Source: Bacteriovoracaceae bacterium
Lineage (GTDB): Bacteria; Bdellovibrionota; Bacteriovoracia; Bacteriovoracales; Bacteriovoracaceae
Length of the DNA: 9,981 nt
Assembly: GCA_023954595.1 (NCBI GenBank)
Contig: JAGSHJ010000081.1
Location: forward strand, 1-9,981
Direction: 5' to 3'
In this document: piece after piece, positions 5,472-9,981 of the stretch
Numbering within the stretch: the first letter of the stretch is position 1
How the letters are laid out: the number at the start of each line of letters is the position of its first letter
Position numbers and translations under genes: made by a program
The notes under the pieces: model-generated
What the model was told of the DNA's origin: nothing
Seen by the model: the letters and a program-made list of their open reading frames with translations, nothing else
Database searches by the model: none

Positions 5472-8400
5472 ATGTCTTATTTAAAGCTTTTATTTATCTT
5501 TAACTTTGTAATTCAGGCGTCATACGCTGAAACGAACCAAGTTGGAGGCCAGGGGATACTTAGTGATTTATTCCCAGGTAATAAAAATAATAATAAGCAA
5601 AACTCCCTAATTGCTCCTAACTTTGATGCTTCAAAAGTATTAGAAGACAAATCTTATGATTCGGAAAAAGTTAAAACATTTGGTAGTGCTCCGCTGCAGA
5701 TGCCGTTAGGGTTTGAAGCTGCAGAGATGGCCTTACATGCTAACCGCGTAGAAAGCTTCTTCAGTGAAAAGACTAATAAATTAGTTGGTGGGGGTAGGTC
5801 AGAGGATTACGTTAAATCTTATTGTGAAGACTTCTTGTCCTTAATGACTAGAGATCCTTTACAGACTTATCATCAAATTTTAGCTTCAGACGCCAGGGCA
5901 CTTGAAAGTAAAAAGAATGATAAAGGATTCAATGAATTTGTAGGACAGTATAAATACCTTAACCATATCTCAAAATCCATGGTGGAAGAGTTCAGCTCAA
6001 GTGACTGTAATGCAAAACCTGAGGTATGCCTTAGTGACTTAGGCACAGATACCAATAAACAATCCAAACTTCTAGATACTTGTAATAACAACCTAAAGGT
6101 TAACCTTCTAAGTGAGGAAGAAGACCTCTCCTTAGTGGCCAAAGAGGCGTTTGGTGTATCAGAGACCGAAGCATTGTTGGAAGAGCTTAAGCGTGAAAAC
6201 AGATTTGTTGGAAGTAATAGAAATAAGGTTTGTGCAAGTGAACAAAGTTGTCTTTTTAACCAATCTGAAGGCTACCACACATCATGTGACACATTTAATT
6301 GTTCAATGGTGGGTTCTGAATTTAGTAAGGATTCTATAAACCAAGTTGGTTCCATTTTTCTTTTAAATAATGGAAGCTTTAATTTAACTGGAAGTGAAGA
6401 TTTTTGTAGTAGCTGTTTTAAGAAGGCTGCAAAACAACTGAATCCGAATTCTGATTTTAATCCAGAGTTGGTAGAGAAAACTTTTGAGAATAAGATTGCA
6501 GGTAAGAAAGGTGCTAAGAAGCTTCTTTCTTTAGCAGAAATTATAGAAACAGCACATGACACTAACGTTCTTCAAAACCGCCAGCAAGGAAGATATGGTT
6601 GTGAAGCTGAGTTAGGTGCAATGTTGAAGAATAAGTGTGGAAGTGCTGTAGCGGATAGAAACTTCGACATCAGACTTAAAGAAGCGAAAGATTTCTTAAA
6701 GATCGACCCAAGTGATGCCGGCCAATTTATTAAAAATCTAAGTGAGTTAACTCTTCCAGCTCCTGAGGCAAACGCTTGTCAAAGGAGCAACTATGCAATC
6801 TATAAAAGAAATCAGTGGATAGGGCCTACTAATGTTCCTGCTAGAGAGGGATTTAAAAGTATCTTAAGGGAGTTAGATAAACGACCTGGACTTCAAGCGT
6901 TGGTTGAAAAAAATTGTGATGAAAACTCTGGAGATAAAGAGAGCTTTGTAAAGGCCTACTCTGAAGCACTTTCAAAAGATATTATGAGGGAGCTTTCTCA
7001 GGCTCTGACTCCTGAGGTAATAAGCTCTAATGGTCTCCAAAGCGCAATCTGTTCAAGTGAAGATGAATTTTTAGTGATTATGGGTTGTAATGATTCAAGT
7101 AAGGTCAGCAATAAGAATGCGAATAGTTACTTTAGTACATTTCATGGCTCTTACAATAGTGTTCTTGGAGTTTTAAAGGATCACTATAGAAGTAGTGGTG
7201 ACGGTGGCCAAGAACGACTAGCAAAGATTACGGATACAATTGAAAGAATGGTTCAAAGACAGATCCAAATTACAATGGAGTTAGCAGGAAACTATGATCC
7301 ATTCGTTAAAATAAACATGGAAAGTTGGGACAACTTTTGTCAGATGAATGATGAAATGAATAAAAATAAAAAGTCTAGTCTGGCTGATTATATCGATTCA
7401 AACCCTGGACAAGAGCAAGTGGAAAACTACAGAAGTTCTCAATGTTCAAAAATTGTTTCTCAGGCAAAGGATGATTTTTGCGGGGAAGTTAACTTTGAAG
7501 CTGGTGAGGATTCACCACTTCCATTTTCAAAAGAAGATATCTCTGAAGTAACGGCTGAACTTGTTGAGGACTTTGACTACAAACCAATTGAAGTTAACAG
7601 TATAAAGTGTAAGCTAAAAAGTTTAGAAGCAAATGGCAAAGGCCGCTTTAACAGATCAAATGTATCATCATTCGATCCTAAGTTTTCAATCGGATCTTCG
7701 GATTTAGAAAGAGCATATGCATTAGACTATAGTGTTGGTGAGAATGGGCAGTCTGATATGCCTTTGGATTTTAATCGATTTAAAAAATTTAATAACTGCA
7801 GCGGAAACTTTGCTGAAGCTCAGAAATCTCTATACGAGGCAAGAAGTTACAGTAAACCTTTTTATACGAATATTAAGTCTACTGAGGTTGTAAGGCTTGT
7901 TGAAAAATTAAGTAGTGAAGCTGAAAGAAGAAATCAGTCAGCGGATAATCGCTTGAACAGAATGGGAATTTTTACTGGGACAGAGGATCTTTCTCAGGAG
8001 GTCTTCTCAGCAACATCATCTCGTGGCTCGGACCTTCTTGGCTCTCTTGAGAAAGGGCGTGTAGTTGCATCTGCTAAACAGAGTGAGGATCGTCTCTCTA
8101 ATAATGTATCTGACACACCCTCTGTAGCATTTGCAAAGAGAACGTTCACGGATACTGCCAGTAGTGAGGCACAACCGATGGAGACTGAGCAAAGTTACGA
8201 TGGCCTTTTTGATTATATGGAAAAACCATCTAATGGTTTTCAAGTAAACGTAGATGATTCTGGAAACTTCCAGGCTGTAAATCGAGCACCTGCATCTGAA
8301 GTTTTAAAGCCTGTGTGTGATGATAAATGTCTCCAAGAAATTCTTAATCGTAAGCCTAATGGCTACTCGGATGATGAACAAGAAGAAATTGCATCTCAAA

Positions 8401-9215
8401 TTGGTATGAATAGCCCTGAAAACTCAACTGAGCAGATGAAGCGCATGCTGGAAGATGTTCTGGATGGAAAACTTCAAAAGGATGAACTTGAGCAGCTGCG
8501 TGAAGAAAATGAAAAACTTCGAAGTGAGATGGCAAGTATACGAGAGAGTATTGAGCAAAAGGATAAGCCAACAAAGGTTATAGACAGCAATGGGGATGAT
8601 CGTTCACAAAATATCCTCTCTCCTGAAACAAACTCTGCCCTTGTGTTTAATCCTAGAAATACTCAGGTTAATGAATTTAAGACAAGAACTCATTATGAAG
8701 ACAAGAAAGAGCAATTCGCTCCTGACTATCAGGAAAGCTCATCACCAGAAAGGGTGTCTTTAGGTGACTATAGTGCGCGAAGAAGAGATGCCGCAAAGGT
8801 TCCTTTAGAACAAGTAAAACAATACAATGCGGATATCGATCAATCATTTTTGAGAACTCACACCAATTCTCCTGTGGATGAGAACTTTGTAAGAAGTTAC
8901 GTAAGTCATGTTAGTAAAGAAGCTGGCAGTATTGAGCACCTGATTGTTTTTGAAAATGGAGTTCCAGCGAAAATTAGAGTTCCAGATCCTAAGAAACCTG
9001 GAAGTTATGTAGAGCACCCAATCGCTGAAGGTATGGTTGATGAAATTCTTGGTCAGGTTGAAAAACAAGAGGTTCAATCTTATGCCGTATATAATATGGT
9101 GAATTTTGGCGAAAGCTTGCAAGACTTTATGAGTAATCTCAATAGTGAGGCATCGAGCATTACATCGCTAGAAGCACTTAATAATCAGTTGAAAGGCCTA
9201 AATAACCTTGATTAA
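5472..9215 (+). CDS. large exported cysteine-rich protein of unknown function
   Basis: I do not recognise a family. The ATG at 5472 is chosen because GAGGGAG lies nine bases upstream and because it opens a clear Sec signal peptide (MSYLKLLFIFNFVIQASYA, cleavage likely after A19). A GTG at 5370 would add 34 non-signal residues. The 1247-residue product should be periplasmic or further exported; there is no lipobox cysteine and no other obvious membrane span. An Asn-rich patch follows the signal (about 37-44). There are 23 cysteines: 21 between C118 and C776, including C254/C260/C272/C277 and a CSSC at 312-315, then C949 and C953; the last 294 residues have none. Residues about 1004-1029 form a short coiled coil with Leu/Ile/Met at heptad positions. 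The C-terminal part (from about 1125) contains a compact segment, EHLIVFENGVPAKIRVPDPK, that looks like beta strands. Composition resembles the neighbouring genes, so recent transfer is not indicated. The gene is flanked by its own promoter candidate and a terminator. Confidence 0.88.
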   Translation: MSYLKLLFIFNFVIQASYAETNQVGGQGILSDLFPGNKNNNKQNSLIAPNFDASKVLEDKSYDSEKVKTFGSAPLQMPLGFEAAEMALHANRVESFFSEKTNKLVGGGRSEDYVKSYCEDFLSLMTRDPLQTYHQILASDARALESKKNDKGFNEFVGQYKYLNHISKSMVEEFSSSDCNAKPEVCLSDLGTDTNKQSKLLDTCNNNLKVNLLSEEEDLSLVAKEAFGVSETEALLEELKRENRFVGSNRNKVCASEQSCLFNQSEGYHTSCDTFNCSMVGSEFSKDSINQVGSIFLLNNGSFNLTGSEDFCSSCFKKAAKQLNPNSDFNPELVEKTFENKIAGKKGAKKLLSLAEIIETAHDTNVLQNRQQGRYGCEAELGAMLKNKCGSAVADRNFDIRLKEAKDFLKIDPSDAGQFIKNLSELTLPAPEANACQRSNYAIYKRNQWIGPTNVPAREGFKSILRELDKRPGLQALVEKNCDENSGDKESFVKAYSEALSKDIMRELSQALTPEVISSNGLQSAICSSEDEFLVIMGCNDSSKVSNKNANSYFSTFHGSYNSVLGVLKDHYRSSGDGGQERLAKITDTIERMVQRQIQITMELAGNYDPFVKINMESWDNFCQMNDEMNKNKKSSLADYIDSNPGQEQVENYRSSQCSKIVSQAKDDFCGEVNFEAGEDSPLPFSKEDISEVTAELVEDFDYKPIEVNSIKCKLKSLEANGKGRFNRSNVSSFDPKFSIGSSDLERAYALDYSVGENGQSDMPLDFNRFKKFNNCSGNFAEAQKSLYEARSYSKPFYTNIKSTEVVRLVEKLSSEAERRNQSADNRLNRMGIFTGTEDLSQEVFSATSSRGSDLLGSLEKGRVVASAKQSEDRLSNNVSDTPSVAFAKRTFTDTASSEAQPMETEQSYDGLFDYMEKPSNGFQVNVDDSGNFQAVNRAPASEVLKPVCDDKCLQEILNRKPNGYSDDEQEEIASQIGMNSPENSTEQMKRMLEDVLDGKLQKDELEQLREENEKLRSEMASIRESIEQKDKPTKVIDSNGDDRSQNILSPETNSALVFNPRNTQVNEFKTRTHYEDKKEQFAPDYQESSSPERVSLGDYSARRRDAAKVPLEQVKQYNADIDQSFLRTHTNSPVDENFVRSYVSHVSKEAGSIEHLIVFENGVPAKIRVPDPKKPGSYVEHPIAEGMVDEILGQVEKQEVQSYAVYNMVNFGESLQDFMSNLNSEASSITSLEALNNQLKGLNNLD

Positions 9216-9264
9216 GAAATATGCTTAATTAATTTTTAGCGTATTTCTTAGTTATTCTTAATTT
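9213..9264 (+). terminator. intrinsic-type terminator starting at the stop codon
   Basis: TAAGAAATATGC (9213-9224) pairs with GCGTATTTCTTA (9239-9250): a 12-base-pair stem with one T-G wobble and a 14-base loop. The following DNA (GTTATTCTTAATTTT) is T-rich. The left arm begins with the TAA stop of the large exported-protein gene. It should limit read-through into the next gene, which has its own strong ribosome-binding site. The T tract is interrupted, so efficiency is uncertain. Confidence 0.6.
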
Positions 9265-9317
9265 TCCCTAAATTAAATCTGATCCAATTCGATAAGTATT
9301 CCGTAGGAGATATTACT

Positions 9318-9981
9318 ATGAGGTTATCGTTTTGGTTATTGTTGTTTATGTTCAGTTCATCTCATGCACAAGTTTCCAAGTTGATAGGAAAGGAAAATCA
9401 ACTTTTTAACCTTGGTACTGGTAGTGAAAAATTAATATTTGACGCAAACACAGCAAGCTCTCCTAATTTACAGATTACTATTGAGACATCATCAGCAAGA
9501 AAGTATTTTGTTCAAACACTTAATTCCCATACATTAAACCTAGATGTTACAAGTCTTTATGAAACCGATAAGGCCACAAATCAAAACCAGATTACCAATG
9601 ATGGAGAAAAGCTTCGTACTACCCTTTGTTCCTCTTTGGAGGGCATGTTATCAAATGGTGAGGGAGCCTCTGCATTTGGATTGAAGTCTTCTGTGACGGG
9701 CCTGTCCAATTATATAAACCTAAATTTGGGTGAAGGAATTAGCACTTCCCTTCTGCTTCCACAAGTTGTTAAAGTCGCTCAACGTGTAGAAAACGAGTAT
9801 CGAAATAAGCATTGTGCTAATCAACCGATTAATTGTTTTAGGGATGACGGCCTAGACGGTAGACCTATTGATTCTGGATACTTTAGAGATCTATGCGAGG
9901 ACGCTTTTACATATCAATTTGAACCTAGCGGGCAACCAATTGATACGATCATTAGTGCTAATAATCTAAAGAGTATTGAGA
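9318..9981 (+). CDS. second exported protein of unknown function, 3' end missing
   Basis: An open frame runs from ATG 9318 to the window edge (221 codons, no stop). AGGAGA seven bases upstream is the best ribosome-binding site in the window. The N-terminus MRLSFWLLLFMFSSSHA is a typical Sec signal peptide with cleavage likely after A17 (S-H-A), so the product is probably periplasmic or secreted. The mature part begins with about 65 residues rich in Ser, Thr and alternating hydrophobics (for example NLQITIETSS, HTLNLDVTSL), suggesting beta structure. It then becomes mixed, with cysteines at 104, 166, 173 and 193. I recognise no family and no catalytic motif. Its size is unknown. The adjacent position, shared orientation, signal peptide and cysteine content suggest it may work with the large exported protein upstream, although the terminator between them argues for separate transcripts. 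Confidence 0.8.
   Translation, partial: MRLSFWLLLFMFSSSHAQVSKLIGKENQLFNLGTGSEKLIFDANTASSPNLQITIETSSARKYFVQTLNSHTLNLDVTSLYETDKATNQNQITNDGEKLRTTLCSSLEGMLSNGEGASAFGLKSSVTGLSNYINLNLGEGISTSLLLPQVVKVAQRVENEYRNKHCANQPINCFRDDGLDGRPIDSGYFRDLCEDAFTYQFEPSGQPIDTIISANNLKSIE

Noticed and set aside
5575..5605. AAT-rich microsatellite-like run as a phase-variable tract
   Set aside because: The units are few and imperfect, and triplet changes would only alter the Asn count without shifting frame.
5873..6562. Open frames on both strands inside the large exported-protein gene
   Set aside because: They are short, without signals or motifs, and are explained as shadows of the 1247-residue frame.

Overview
The window looks like chromosomal DNA from a low-GC Gram-negative bacterium. 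My best guess is a Bdellovibrio-and-like organism of the Bacteriovorax/Halobacteriovorax type. The hints are AT-rich codon use, a compact ftsY-zapA-fau-rny cluster, RNase Y in a genome that also encodes ZapA and an EpmA-like protein, an FtsY with its own N-terminal membrane segment, and large Sec-exported proteins of unknown function. This assignment is inference; no rRNA or other marker lies in the window.

Bases 1-337 (minus strand) are not empty. They encode the N-terminal part of an EpmA/GenX-like class II lysyl-tRNA-synthetase paralogue, cut by the window edge. Its ATG lies two bases from the ATG of the divergent Nudix gene, so each gene's upstream signals lie inside the other gene.

Bases 340-5305 (plus strand) form a tight run of six genes: CoA-type Nudix hydrolase, ftsY (SRP receptor), zapA (FtsZ-ring factor), fau (5-formyltetrahydrofolate cyclo-ligase), rny (RNase Y) and a short-chain dehydrogenase-like protein. 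The gaps are a 4-base overlap, then 50, 5, 0 and 10 bases, which suggests one transcription unit, perhaps with an internal promoter before zapA. The cluster combines membrane-protein targeting, division, folate repair and membrane-tethered RNA decay. The dehydrogenase is odd: Ser and Tyr are canonically placed, but Glu sits where the catalytic Lys is expected.

Bases 5306-9981 hold two genes for exported proteins that I cannot assign to a family. The first (5472-9213 plus stop) encodes a 1247-residue protein with a signal peptide, 23 cysteines that are mostly in the first 780 residues, and a short leucine-zipper-like coiled coil near residue 1015. A strong hairpin that begins at its stop codon separates it from the second gene (from 9318), which has an excellent Shine-Dalgarno site and a signal peptide and runs off the window. 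They are the most poorly explained part of the window. I saw no tRNA, rRNA, CRISPR array, insertion sequence or prophage gene.
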